From: Nymphaea colorata
Lineage: Eukaryota; Streptophyta; Magnoliopsida; Nymphaeales; Nymphaeaceae
Assembly: GCF_008831285.2 (NCBI RefSeq)
Contig: NC_045148.1
Coordinates: 13,244,802 to 13,308,801, forward strand
DNA: 64,000 nt
Direction: 5' to 3'
In this document: positions 1 through 11,313 of the stretch, in pieces
Position numbering within the stretch: the first letter of the stretch is position 1
Layout of the letters: every line of letters begins with the position of its first letter
Translations under genes and position numbers: made by a program
The notes under the pieces: model-generated
Seen by the model: the letters and a program-made list of their open reading frames with translations, nothing else
Told to the model about the DNA's origin: nothing
Database searches by the model: none

Positions 1-2
1 AG

Positions 3-224
3 TGTTGAACAAGAAAAGTTTTATGTTTTAGGAGGTTCCTTATAATATTAAAGAGTTATAAGATCTCTTTAATATTTTCCTTATTTTCCATTGAGTTATT
101 TTGTAAATCCCTTTTTTCCCTAATCTCTTTTATAAGAGAGATGAGTGTTATCGTAATAGGGAGTTCTGAAGGTTCAATCTCACGGCAGCTTCTCTCTCTC
201 ACTCTCTTCTTCTTCGCTGCAACA
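3..224 (+). mobile_element. 5' LTR of Ty1/copia element 1
   Basis: A 222-bp segment starts TGTTG (3-7) and ends CAACA (220-224), the short inverted ends expected of a copia LTR, and is followed directly by a tRNA primer site. A TATA-like stretch (TTTTATAAGAG, about 127-137) would suit the retroviral-type promoter. I do not see a matching 3' LTR in the window, because the element is broken off near 4569. The exact start is inferred from the inverted ends, since only 2 bases lie before it. Confidence 0.8.
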
Positions 225-236
225 TGGTATCAGAGC
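225..236 (+). other. Primer-binding site of copia element 1
   Basis: TGGTATCAGAGC immediately follows the CA end of the LTR. It is the standard plant copia site complementary to the 3' end of initiator methionine tRNA, where minus-strand DNA synthesis begins. Its position fixes the LTR boundary. Confidence 0.9.
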
Positions 237-877
237 TACGGACGTGACTGGAGACTTGAAGCACACAGCCAGCGCGCGGACGTGACGCACACCATCGGCG
301 ATCCTCCGTCTCCTTTTAGGCTTGATCTCTTCTACTTCCTCCGTTTTCTTTCTCCTTCACCTCTCGCCTGTTCTAGTTGCTGTTTTCCAGCAACGGAACA
401 GTGTGGAGGAGTCTATTCACGCTAGGAGAGATGCGTGAATAGACTCCAGCCGTGGATTTTTCAGAAGTGTATATAGTATCGCAGCTGTGTGGGAGTCTGC
501 GCTGATTAATCGCCTATGATTTGATATGTTATATGATCAACGCAGCCAAGTGGAGGACTGCTATCTATGACGTCTATGGCAAGTTTATGTTGATGGTTTT
601 ATTTGTTGTCGTTATTCATGATCTGTGAAGGATAAACTGTGGTACAACAGCGGTAGATGCATAAATAGATAAGTCGTTGGTCAGCGCAAACAATACAAAC
701 AGTGGAGATTCGTTTTCAGTTGTGGGCTTGCTGATAGCAGCGTTTTTCTGTCTTCAGATTGCAGTCTTCTTTGTTGTGGTATTGCTGTCAACAGTTGGAC
801 AGCAGGTTGATTGTTTCTGCGCATCTAACGTTGCCGTGTGGGACGTCTGTTCTTGTTGATCAGTTTCTTTTTTCAAT

Positions 878-963
<86 letters not shown>

Positions 964-1000
964 TCTCGCTATTGGTGGTTGATCTCTTGTGGACAGATTT
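237..1000 (+). other. Untranslated leader of copia element 1 with (TA)40 array
   Basis: This is the stretch between primer site and gag start. It has no convincing reading frame. It contains an uninterrupted (TA)n microsatellite at 881-960 (80 bp). Short open frames here, including one that translates the TA array into alternating Tyr-Ile, look like chance. Confidence 0.6.
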
Positions 1001-4000
1001 ATGATGGCTGAAAGTAATAAATCTGATTTTTCTCATGAAGTTAAAAGTGGAGGAAATCCATTTTCGTATGGTTCTACTGTAAAGTTAGATGGATCTAACT
1101 ATGAGATTTGGTCTCGTGTGTTTATGATGTCTGTGATTGGACATCAAAAGTAGCATGTTATAGAAGAAAACGAACCTGTTGAAAAGAGTGAAAAATATAG
1201 TTCATGGAAGAGAGATAATAATATTGTCATGTCATGGATCATGAATAGTGTGCAACCCCAAATTGCATCAACTATTGCATACTACACCTCGGCTAAGCAA
1301 ATGTGGGATTTCTTGAAACAAACTTACTCGAATGACAGGAATATTAGCAAAATATTGCAGGTAGAGGAGGAACTACTTAATCTGCAACAGGGTGACCAAA
1401 GTCTTGCTCAGTACTTCGCTTCCCTTAAGTCCATCTCTGAGCGACTTAAAACATTACGTCCTCCATGTCCAACATGTTATAAGACCCATGGTGAACAGTC
1501 TATGGTTGCAAAATTCCTACAGGGTCTCTCCTCTGAATATGCAGTAGCAAAGGCTCAGATGCTGACTGGAGTAGAAATCCCTGATCTAGCTGAAGCCTAC
1601 AACAGGCTTAGTCGTCTTGCTGTGACCCTCTCTTCACCTGCCAGTGATATCCATGCCTCTGCCTTAGCAGCTTCAAGAGGACGTGGACGCGGTTTATTCA
1701 GGGGAAGAGGCATGGGCCGTGGGTCAGGAGGAGGTCGGGGGAGATTTTAGTGCACTTATTGTGGGAAAATAGGTCATTTGGAAGACAAATGTTGGGATAA
1801 ATATGGTCGTCCTACTGCAGCGCTAGGCAAAAATGTTACATCAAAGCTGCGGAAGAACTCTTTACAGTCTTCTATTGGAGCGGCCCAAGCAGCGTCATCA
1901 GTAGTAGATGGGTCTTTATCTTCTTCTCAGCCTGAGACAATGACTGTGAGTATCAATAAGTCAGAGTATGAGGACTTTCTAGCACACAGATCTACTCAGC
2001 CATCGGCCTCCACAGTTATGACTGACAGCGCCATGTCTGTTGACACTATCTCACATGATACAGGTACTACTTGGATTATTGATTCAGGGGCATCGAGGTA
2101 CTTTTGTAGTACGCCTTTTATGTTTACTATGCTGTGCTACACTCACTACCTCAGATACGTCATGTGAGACTTGCAGATGGTAGATTGTATGAGATATGGA
2201 GATATCAAGATCTCTCAATCTATGACTATTCCCAATGTGTTATATGCTCATAAGTTTCCCACAAATTTGTTATCTGTCGGACAATTGGTTAATGATTTAC
2301 ATTGTCGTGTTACGTTTGATTCTGGTTTATGTTCATTTCAGGACTTGCCAACTGGGAAGACGATTGGTGGAGGCTATGAGAAAGGGGGCATCTACTTCAT
2401 GTCGGATCCCGTGGGTATTGCAGCATCATCGATCACATCGTTGTCCTCCTCGTTCCAGTGGCATCTCAGACTTGGTCATCCATCTGTCTCCAAGCTCCGT
2501 CATCTCCTTTCACATCTCTCCTTACCAGAGTCGTTCCAGTGTGAAGCTTGTCAACTTGGCAAACACACTCGTAGTAGTTATTCATCGAGTCTTAGTACGT
2601 CCAGTTGTGGACTATTTGATCTTCTTCATGTTGATGTGTGGGGTCCTAGCAGAGTTGCTAGTAGGTCAAGATTTCTTTATTTTCTTGTCATCGTAGATGA
2701 TTATTCTCGAGTCACCTGGGTTTTCCTTTTGAAGGAAAGGTCTGAAGTCGTATGTACTCTCAAAAACCTTATTATTGAAATAAAGACCCAGTTTGGTATT
2801 CTTGTTAAAAACATTCGCACTGATAATGCTCTTGAGTTTAAGACATCTACCTTAATGAAGTTTTACTCAGATAATGCCATTTCTCCTCAGTTTACATGTC
2901 CCCATACTTCCCGGCAAAATGGAATAGTTGAGCGAAAACATCGTCAACTTTTAAATGTGGCTCGTTCCCTTATGCTTCATACTAATCTCCCTGCATATTT
3001 TTGGAGAGATGCTATTCTTACTGCTTGCTACTTAACCAATCGTTTACCCTCATCCTCCATTGATAACCAGATCCCCATTAAACTTGTGCACCCACAAAGA
3101 TCCTTGTTTCCAGTAGCTCCCAAAGTATTTGGTTGCACATGCTTTGTTCACATTCTTGGACCCACACGTGACAAATTGGGAAAGCCATTAAATGCATTTT
3201 CATTGGCTACTCCAGAAACCATAAAGGCTACAAATGCTTTGATCCCTTGACTCAAAAAGAGTATATCAGTGCGGATGTCACATTCTTTGAGTCTCAACCT
3301 TATTATAGCCTCACTCCTATGTCTACTGAGATGCCACGGTCTCCAGACCCACTACCTATTCCTCCTATTCCTTTGGAGTCGTTCCCTGTTGAATCTCCTT
3401 CGTCTGTTGTGTCTAAGTTTCATGATCCACCGCTGGTCTACACACGTCGACAGGACCCTTCTCATAATCTTTTGCCAACCGTTTCTCAGGAGGTAAGTAC
3501 ATCTGAAGCGCGTAGTCCTACTCATTCTGATCCTTGTCAAGACTTACCTATTGCTCTTCGCAAAGGCAGACGACAATGTACTTTACATCCTATATCTCAT
3601 TTTGTGTCTACTGATGGGGTTAGTAAAAATATGCAACAATTCATTCATGCTTTGGCTGCTCATACAGTTCCTACGTGTCACCAGCAGACCTTATTAGACA
3701 CCCAATGGAGACGGGCTATGCAAGATGAGATGGATGCCTTAGTGCAGAGGGGCACTTGGGAACTTGTTGATCCTCCTCCTCGATGTGATATTGTTGGCTC
3801 AAAGTGGGTATTCACAGTTAAGTATAATTCTGATGGTTCTTTGGCACGATACAAAGGTCGATTGGTTGCTAAGGGCTACACGCAGACCTATGGTGTGGAT
3901 GTCTTTGAGACCTTCTCTCCAGTTGCTCGGTTGGGAACCATTCGTCTTATTATTTCTGTGGCTGTCCACCATGACTGGCACATGTATCAACTGGATGTCA

Positions 4001-4569
4001 AAAACGCCTTTTTGTATGGTGATCTTGATGAGACTGTCTATATGCAACAACCACCGGGATTTGAATGACAGGAGGAGTGTGGAAAAGTGTGCAAACTGAA
4101 GAAAGCTATTTATGGACTCAAACAGAGTCCTCGTGCGTGGTTTCACAAGTTTTCCGAGGTAGTCTCACAGTGTGGCTTTGTGAGATCTCCTCTTGATCAT
4201 TCCTTGTTTATCAAGAAGGCTTCCCGAGGTATAACTGTTCTCGTGGTTTATGTTGATGATATTATCCTGACGGGTGATTCTGATCAAGAAATTTCTGATG
4301 CAAAGCTGTTTCTTCAAAAACACTTTGTGACGAAAGATCTGGGTCCTCTACGATACTTCTTGGGAATAGAAGTTGCTCGCAATGGGGAGGGTGTTGTTCT
4401 CTCTCAACGGAAGTATGTTCTTGATTTATTGCAGGACACATGGATGCTATGATTTAAACCGGCAAATTTACCTATGAATCCACGTATACATCTTCATGAT
4501 GACCAAACAGAATTAGTGGATTCTAGATCTTAAAGATCCCTTATTGGAAAACTTCTCTATGTCACCAAG
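1001..4569 (+). pseudogene. Ty1/copia gag-pol polyprotein, damaged and 3'-truncated
   Basis: In order: gag N-terminus (start ATG 1001; LDGSNYEIWSR) and UBN2-type gag to 1750; an RG-rich stretch then a CX2CX4HX4C zinc knuckle at 1751-1792; aspartic protease (WIIDSGAS, ~2072-2095); GAG-pre-integrase (HLRLGHPSVSKL, CEACQLGKH); integrase core with D (HVDVWGP), D (IRTDNALEF) and E (RQNGIVERKH); reverse transcriptase (~3700-4450; SKWVF, YGLKQSPRAW, catalytic YVDD). The family uses one long frame. Here it is broken by in-frame stops at 1151 (TAG), 1748 (TAG, just before the knuckle), 4066 (TGA), 4450 (TGA) and 4531 (TAA), frame changes near 2150 and ~3190, and loss of RNase H and everything after LLYVTK. 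It cannot make a working polyprotein. Catalytic residues of integrase and RT remain, so the damage is fairly recent. Confidence 0.93.
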
Positions 4570-4755
4570 GGTAGTGGTCCTGTGTTTACTCTGCGAAGGT
4601 CTGATGACTCCTAATTTGAGGAGTTCATCAATGTGACGGCCATAAACCTTTTTCAGCTGAGGGGTGATATGCTTTAATGGCTTGTCCTCAATAATAAAAT
4701 CAGGGTTTTTCAGGATAATCTTGCATTTTACCTGATTTCTTCCCCAGTGTGCTAA
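4570..4755 (-). pseudogene. Endogenous caulimovirid-like reverse transcriptase fragment
   Basis: Read on the minus strand, about 62 codons are open without a stop. They carry the N-terminal RT pattern of plant pararetroviruses: a KH-TP motif, a helix with HIDELLKLG, then VIRPSQSKHRTT. The HRTT ending is typical of Caulimoviridae (badnavirus and florendovirus type) and differs from the SSPWGAP pattern of Ty3/gypsy RT. It is a truncated scrap. One side abuts the broken end of copia element 1 at 4569/4570, the other abuts the inverted-repeat arm at 4755. No catalytic YVDD box, movement protein or protease is nearby. Genus is not resolvable from this length. Confidence 0.65.
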
Positions 4756-6758
4756 GTATAATGGATGTGGTTCTTTCTTCTTCAGAAGTGGGTCTTTTTT
4801 AGGTGTTCTTCCTTCACTTGATTTTCCTTACATTTTGCTTTTTTTTAATCATATGCTCGTTCATTGATGTGATAGTTGCACAAGGTTTGTTTTTTATTAT
4901 TACATATCAAGGTTTGCTTAACTTTTTTATGACATTTACGTGGAGGGGAAGTTTCTCTGCACCTTTGAGTTGTTCTCTAACACTGTCCTTTGTGCACTTT
5001 TTATAAGTTTCTTACTTAACAACTTTTTATTTGTAAGTTCTCATTGGTTCCTCCTTCGGTCCGAGCCCTTCGCTTCCCTCCTTCGTAACTTCGAATGCAT
5101 GCACCCACAGTCCGGGATGGAAAGTCACGTCCTTCCTGTCCTTTGTGGATGCTCTTGTGGACAGTGCTGATCTATGCATCCGCTCCTCACCATAGTGGAC
5201 CAAGCTCCAACTTGCTGGTGCCCTGTTCCCAGGGGAGGAGGAAGGGGGGCTGCCCGGGCCATGGCTGGGGTGAGCACGGAAAAGAAAAATTATATTGAAA
5301 AAAATAATTTTTTTTTAGTTTGGTCCGACCTGTCGCTCTTGGTTGCTCCTCTTGGCCCGACCTACAAATTTTCTTGGCTGGACCATAGAAAAAATCATGC
5401 CTGTTCCTCTTGTTCCTCACTAGTATCCAAACAGTAAACACAGTCTTATCCTTTTACCAATCTAAGTAGAGGAGAGGAAGTTCTTGGGGAGTCTTAGGTG
5501 CATAACATGTGTTTCCATCCATCCCCAGGAGACACATGTCATAGTCTATGCATACAATCAGGTCAAATGCACCACCTCCTTTGCATGCAATAATGTGTAC
5601 CCAAAACCTATACCACATGGATTTTGGAGCACTTTTTACCATGCATTTCTCAAAAAGAGATGAATATTTTGGGGAATTTACATTTTTGGCTTTTCATCTT
5701 TTGCCCATATTGAACAATGGCTTTGGCAGGCTAAGGAATTTTGGTCAGCTTTGTAAAGTTGTACTCTTGTGAACTTTAGCTACCATTTGGTTGCCGAAAC
5801 AATGGTTCCTAAGACACTTGTCTCTAGAATAAGTGTCTTAAAACAACTTATAGTTTTTTCCAGTGCCTGTTTGCAGAGTAGAGCTATAAGTTTTTCATGA
5901 AGGGTTTTTAAATTTTGACATGGGTCAAAATATCATTGTTCAAAATTTTTATATATGACATGTAAAATTTTCTATAATGGGTCCATGTGGCCCCCCTTGA
6001 TCTTCGCCCCTGTTTGGGAAGACACAATTTTAAACTTGTTTTATCTGTTGTTTGTTTAAATAATTGGAGGATATGTTTAACACCTGTTTTGTATTTTTCT
6101 CTCTTTACATCCCTCCCAAGTCCCAACTCTTTTCTATCTCTTTTTGAAACACACAATAAAACATATGAAAAAACATGAATTAATAAAAATATTTTTTTTT
6201 CTTTTTAAAAAATTCACATGTAATGAAGAAAAATATTTCTCAATACATATTAAAAACATAAACAAATAAAAATATTCATTCTTTCTTTCTCTCCCTTCTT
6301 TGAGAGACTTAAAATCAACAGATAAACAAACATAAATAAATTTTTGAAAGTGAAATAAGTTTCTAAGGTTTTAGAAAAATATCTAAACAAGAGCATTCAA
6401 ATAATAGATATTTTTTCTGATTGTATATTTACTCTATCATTAAAATTTAAGATAATTGTATAAACCATGTACATGTAGGGGAGCTACCTTGAGGCTGGAG
6501 GTGTATATATATATATATAATCTCACTTAAAGGGCCTATTATGCAACATCTGCTTCATTAGGATCCCTACTTATGATAGTATATATCTGACATGATATCA
6601 TATTCCTATATATCCTATCCTATCAGCACCTACATAAGAAAACCTTTCAGAAAAGGAGGAAATAAGGCATAGAAAACTGTAAAATAGAAAATACTTCTAC
6701 TTTTGCTCGAGCCAACGAGCTCCAGACCTCAACAAATTTGAAAAGGCTAGCTACTTAG
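4755..6758 (+). repeat. Arm 1 of a ~2-kb inverted repeat
   Basis: This segment, from AGTATAATGG to GCTAGCTACTTAG, reappears reverse-complemented at 29488-31520 with high similarity over its length and small indels. It has no credible coding frame. It includes a short hairpin near 5810-5842 (AAGACACTT / AAGTGTCTT) and a hAT-like miniature element at 5230-5399. Outside the named ends the flanks differ, which fixes the borders. Scraps of its outer end occur again near 34560-34625 (reverse) and 35575-35700. Confidence 0.85.
5230..5399. mobile_element. hAT-like MITE inside inverted-repeat arm 1
   Basis: This is a short AT-rich body with a GC-rich end starting CAGGGGAGGAG. It is flanked by an 8-bp direct repeat, CCTGTTCC, at 5222-5229 and 5400-5407. 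The right terminal repeat is eroded. It matches the better-preserved copy at 30834-31013, which sits at the same place in arm 2 with the complementary target duplication. An 8-bp duplication is the hAT signature. Confidence 0.7.
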
Positions 6759-7552
6759 ATCTCTAATGGGCGACTCCACCGTAAGTTCAAAGGCAGCCTG
6801 GTCCCTAGTATTGTTGAAGAGCTGCTGAAAAAGTGGCCAGAAATGCCTGATCATGAACAGAAGACAAGGAGGATATCTAAAATCTATTATTTTGGTCGCC
6901 CAATTTCGGCCAGGTAATGAGGGACTTCGCCCGCCACTGAATATCATCCCACCTTCTCCACTCCTTAATAGAAAGGAGAGGCCGGTCATGCGCTTATTTT
7001 TGAACAGTCACAATCTCAAACATAATATGTAACTCTTCGTAGGTTCGATATCAAAGGAAACAACAAGGTCAGCACTCAAGAAACACTCATGCTTTGTTTA
7101 TTTATTTTTGGTTGCATCAAATCAATACAAGATAAAAACATAAAACTCTAGATACAGAAAACATCATAGACAGACTTGATTGTGATCGCAGCAGGCGTAC
7201 CACCATTACCGACAATAGATTCTATGAACATGACTCGCTCAGTACATTATTCTGTCTAGTAAAGAAGACACAGAAGTCAAAGAGATTTTCACTGAGTACA
7301 TTATTGTACATTATTTTGCTCTAGTGAAGAAGACACAAAAGTTGAAGAGATTTTCACTCTTTATTATTTCATCATGTGAACCCAATGCCCATGCACAAAA
7401 CCAAAGCTCCACACATGCAAAGCACCCACAAAACCAATACTTGATGTCCTCTCCCCTACTGGCTTCCCACAAATGGCCCCAACAAAAACTTGTGTTCACC
7501 GGTCGCCTTCTGCGGGGCGACCTGATCTGCCAGTTACTTGTACTCAGCCAGT
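6759..7552. other. Non-coding flank downstream of DUF247 pseudogene 1
   Basis: I see no gene here. From about 7078 the sequence matches 35936 onwards, the equivalent 3' flank of DUF247 pseudogene 3, so the duplication includes the 3' untranslated region. Open frames at 7311-7694 are shadows of the DUF247 C-terminus. Confidence 0.6.
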
Positions 7553-9358
7553 TTAGGCGCCATTTTGCTGGTAGTAAGGGACGATAGTGTATGCCGTCTG
7601 GACGATGGTGAGAAATATGAGAAGCAGGGCACCAATAAGAGACATAACGGTCCATGGCCTGGTGAAGTAGGTGAGCCTGAAGTGCGCCAACCACTCGTTC
7701 AGATCAGCAGATGTGTATTCCTGCACCTGCTTCTGGACCTTATCGAAGGGATCACATGGATGCCGAACTTGTTGAAGATCATCGCAGCGGCCTCGTCGCT
7801 CCCGAGGCTGTTCTTCAAGATCCTTTCATTGGACAGGAAGTCTATGAGACCGTCCATGAAGGATAGGAAGGACGTGACGCCGGTGCCTGACTGTGGTTAG
7901 ATGCGCTCGAAGGCCACCATGTTCGTGGACATTCCTTCCAATGTCTCGTCCAGTACGAGCTCAGGGAGTGAGAGAACTCCTCCACTGAAGCTGAGGTCGA
8001 ACAGGTCAGTGCTATCCTCTATATTCTTGAAGATGACTCCCGCTGCACGAAGCTTCCTCGCAGACCGCACAAACTTTTCTTTTTTGGGGAGAATCGAAAG
8101 TGCTAAATCCATGATACCAGTGCTTGGACGATCATCAACGATCATCCTGTTGGCCGGAAGCTGGTTATGTCCTAAAGATTAAATTTAAATAACTGAGAAT
8201 GAAAACAACCACTCCATTCTAGATAATGGTACAACTTTCAATTTCCTAAACCACCAAAACATTTTACATAATCTAGAATTTTACATGATTAGGGCAGTGT
8301 AAAAAAAATATTATTAAGGGACCCGCCAGAAGGTGTTGTAGGGTTTCTATCTTTCTGAAAAGTTTTTTTTTTCAGTGAACAGCGTGTTTCGTGTGCCAGT
8401 ATGGCACGTATAACCAACGTATAACCAAGTTTACTAGAGAACAGCTGCGTGAAAATCCAAATTAAGTCAATTTATACATGGGTTCCCGGAAGTAAGGTCG
8501 ACAAGGATATAATTTTTTTTTCTTTTCCTAACCGACTTTATCAATTACTTTATGCTCCGGAGTGTCACCCAGGATTTAATAGGAGCCGATGAAGTGTACA
8601 TCAAAATTTAATTACCTGGAACATTTGAGGGGCTCTCACATGGCTTGCTGTCAGCAAATGCCTTATAATAACCCAGCAAAGACCTCCTCAGAAGTTCTAC
8701 AAGGTGTAAAGCCTAGAAAACATCGGCTTGTCAGATGGTTCTGGAAAATATTGGCAGAGTCCCACATCAATCAACACATCTTAGACGAGGCCAGGAATTT
8801 GATTCTCTAGCAAGTATAATATGTCCCGAATGAGCACAGCGTGGCCATAGGTGCTAAGCAGCTGCTTGCAAATGGACTGATCAAGGGCGGTTCCACCAAT
8901 GTGTCCAATTCACAAAGGAAGTCAAACAGGAAGTAGCCATTAAGAAGCATCATCTTTATGAAAGAAACCGCCGGCCAGTTTCTCGAGACCAACTCGTCAT
9001 AGTGATCGCGCTCCCGTTGTTTCAGGGCTTCCACGAAGTTAGATACTTCAAGTCCGGGGCTCAAGCTGAGCAACCTGAAGAGTGCTTTCTTCTTGTGATC
9101 CTCCATGGGCTGCAGGTGCTTTCGGCCGTGGTGGTAAGGCCCAATGGCTACCATCTGTGGCTCATGATGGATGCCTTTCCCCAGAAGTTGCACAAGATCA
9201 TGCGGCCATTTGAAGATGCACTTGACCGACTGCCCACCACCTCTAGTTCCTAGAGAAATGTATTCGTTGTAATCATTTGTGATATCTTCTACCCAGTGGC
9301 TGATGGGTGCTGCATCTTCTTGTACTTGGATTGTTGTGTTCTCCTCCTGCAGCTCCAT
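7553..9358 (-). pseudogene. DUF247 family protein, pseudogene 1
   Basis: DUF247 proteins are plant proteins with a cytoplasmic domain and one C-terminal membrane anchor; their biochemistry is unknown, but some govern self-incompatibility in grasses. Exon 1 is 9358-8616 (start MELQEEN; family motifs IGPYHHG, MEDHKKKAL, SFIKMMLLNGYFL). It is followed by a GT-AG intron (8615-8161) and exon 2 (8160-7553) ending in a membrane segment (SLIGALLLIFLTIVQTAYTI) and a TAA. Lesions: a 1-bp loss near 8888, TAA at 8783-8781 in place of a Leu codon, TAA at 7899-7897 and a frame change near 7740. Compared with the copies at 14.8-15.4 and 36.2-37.8 kb, the family and structure are certain and the gene is dead unless the sequence has errors. 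Confidence 0.9.
8395..8560. repeat. MITE-like repeat in DUF247 intron (copy facing the promoter copy)
   Basis: This intron segment (GTAAGGTCGACAAGG then ACCGACTTTATCAATTACTTTA) is matched in reverse complement by the DUF247 upstream region at about 9560-9780. The two copies bracket exon 1 as inverted repeats. Related copies lie at 11265-11315 plus 11565-11760, 12735-12890 and (reverse) 15655-15860. Confidence 0.6.
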
Positions 9359-9559
9359 GATCTTTATGAGGAGGATGGAAGGAAGGAGGAGTTACGCAAG
9401 GCCAATAAATGCCACCTGTAATGGCTTCCCTCCTCTCGCATTGGAAAAGAATGGCAAGCAGTGCATGCGAAGGGTTTTTATATATGTGGGAAACACATGC
9501 ACTCTTCGCTTTTGCAAAGGGATTTATGCTTTTAATTAAATATGGACCACATTGCAAGG

Positions 9560-9780
9560 TAGTTCCAGCTGTTTTATACCATTAAGTTCGTTGTATATAT
9601 ATAGTTTAAACTTTTGGACATAACCACTACAAAAGGCCATTAATAGTAAAGTAATTGATAAAGTCGGTAGGGAAAGAAAAAAATTTTGTAGCCTTGTCGA
9701 CCTTACTGTATAGGACGCATGTATAAATCTACTTAATTTGGGTTTCCATATTACCTTTCTCTCGTAAACAGGACTTGGAG
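9560..9780. repeat. Inverted partner of the DUF247 intron repeat, in the promoter region
   Basis: The reverse complement of this stretch carries the same run of words as the intron copy, including GTAAGGTCGACAAGG and CCGACTTTATCAATTAC. It also shares the 'AATTAAGT...ATTTATACATG' block. It extends ~100 bp further than the intron copy, into a part that is seen again at 11640-11760. No terminal repeats or target duplication could be fixed. Confidence 0.55.
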
Positions 9781-10390
9781 GGAAGGGAGGCCTGCATGGA
9801 CCTGTCTTTTCTATATGGCTGCTCCTCGATCGAGCACGTGATATCTACTTGGGGAGCCCAAGGGCACGGGCCCTAGCCCATCCACCCTCTCTTTAAAAAA
9901 AAATTACATATAAAATTTAGAAAATATTACTGGTTCTATACAAAAAATTTTGAAAAAAAACAATTTAACCCTTATCAAAATTTTAAAACTTTACATGTAA
10001 ATCTTCCAAAATTTTATTTATTTTTTATAAAATTTTAAAAAATTATATTTCATCTTTTATGAAAATTTTGAAACTATAATGAAACCCTTACCCTAACTTA
10101 CTTTGGCTTTGAAAGGGTTTCCATGTATACATGCATAATTGGATCCCAAAGTAGCAAGCAGTGAACAAGTCATTGGCAGCGAACCCACACATCATAATCT
10201 GCACTCGTTGATGTTGGTTTGGGAGTGAAACCATCTACAAACCCAAGCTGCTTATTCTTCTTCATGGCCCTCCGACCGTGTTCCTATTGTTACTCGCATT
10301 CCCACGAAGTTCCTCCCAACTACAACTGCACCAAATCAAAAAAGAATATTCACAGTTACCCGGACAAAAATAACTTGAAACGTTGAGATC
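9781..10390. other. AT-rich intergenic stretch
   Basis: I see no gene or RNA. The region around 9890-10080 is low-complexity A/T sequence. Confidence 0.5.
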
Positions 10391-10394
10391 AAAT

Positions 10395-11010
10395 CAGGGG
10401 AGGAGAAGGTGGCACCAAAGGTGGCGGAATTGAAGGTGGTGAGGTCATCACCGACGCTACAGTTGCCGGTGATTACAGTCTAGTTGATGCCAGCCCCTAC
10501 CATCATTATATTCGTCTTGCTCGAGTTCACAGACACGTACTCCTCATAAACACCCTCTTTTATCTTGATGACGTAGTAACCATTGCTGGCGTTAACATTG
10601 TCTGGGGCGGCTGCAATGGTGTCGATGATGCTGCTAAAACTTGCCTTCCCTCTCTTGGCCACCACCACCATGGTCAAAACTGGTGGCCTACTGCGAACAG
10701 ATTGCTGAACCGACCTCCTACTCGGTCCAGAGAGGAGGGAGGAAGGAAACCTCGGTTCACCCATGTGGGTAGGCCATCTCTCCTCACCCTTAATTCGTCT
10801 AGAAGCTGCAGGCCCTATTTGTGCTTCTTGTGGCCTTTCTGAGCTCACGAATGGGTGAACATGGCGAGGGAGGCCTTTCTGAGCTCACGAATGGGTGAAC
10901 ATGGCGAGGGAGGTGCTGTAGAGCTTGGACCCATTGACGAGAGGCTCATAGAGGTCGCCTTTGCATCTCAGGATGGAGGCACGTCTGTTGATTGGTAACA
11001 AAATTCATTT
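10395..11010 (-). pseudogene. Pectinesterase (pectin methylesterase) fragment
   Basis: The minus strand encodes the junction between the inhibitor-like pro-domain and the catalytic domain of a plant pectinesterase, a secreted enzyme that removes methyl esters from cell-wall pectin. Recognisable pieces are TNQQTC near 11000 (pro-domain) and, in the catalytic domain, IIDTIAAAPDN, GYYVIKIKEGVYEEYVSV, NIMMVGAGIN and TVITGN. Damage: TAG replaces the usual Gln after GAGIN (about 10482-10480), a perfect 40-bp tandem duplication shifts the frame at 10832-10911, and the Asp/Arg catalytic half is absent. It lies where exon 2 of DUF247 pseudogene 2 would be expected, so it was probably inserted there with other material. 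Confidence 0.85.
10832..10911. repeat. Perfect 40-bp tandem duplication
   Basis: Two identical 40-bp units (10832-10871 and 10872-10911), each beginning GGCCTTTCTGAGCTCACG, lie inside the pectinesterase fragment. Forty is not a multiple of three, so the duplication breaks the frame. Confidence 0.95.
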
Positions 11011-11313
11011 ATTTACAATACATAAAAAGAGATTCCTAACAAGGACATCACTTTCATTTGCCTAACGAAAACAAGCACTGCATTCTAGATAATCATACAA
11101 CTTTCAACGTCCTAAACCATCAAAACATTTTACATGATCTAGAATTTTACATGATTAGGGGAGTGTGAAAAAAAATATTATTAAGAAGGTGTTGCAGGGT
11201 TTTTATCTTTTTGAAAAGTTTTTTTTTTTTTCATAAGCAACCTATAACCAAGTTTATTAGAGAACGGTTACATGAAAATCCAAACTAAGTCAATTTATAT
11301 ATGGGTTTTCTGT

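Noticed and set aside
881-960. Open frame of alternating Tyr-Ile across the TA array
   Set aside because: Pure product of the (TA)n microsatellite; no start context or homology.
4570-4755. Ty3/gypsy RT as an alternative identity
   Set aside because: The HRTT ending and KH-TP motif fit Caulimoviridae better than the SSPWGAP pattern of gypsy RT, though the fragment is short.
7311-7694. 127-codon minus-strand frame
   Set aside because: Out-of-frame reading of the DUF247 C-terminus; the real frame encodes the SLIGALLLIFLTIVQ anchor.
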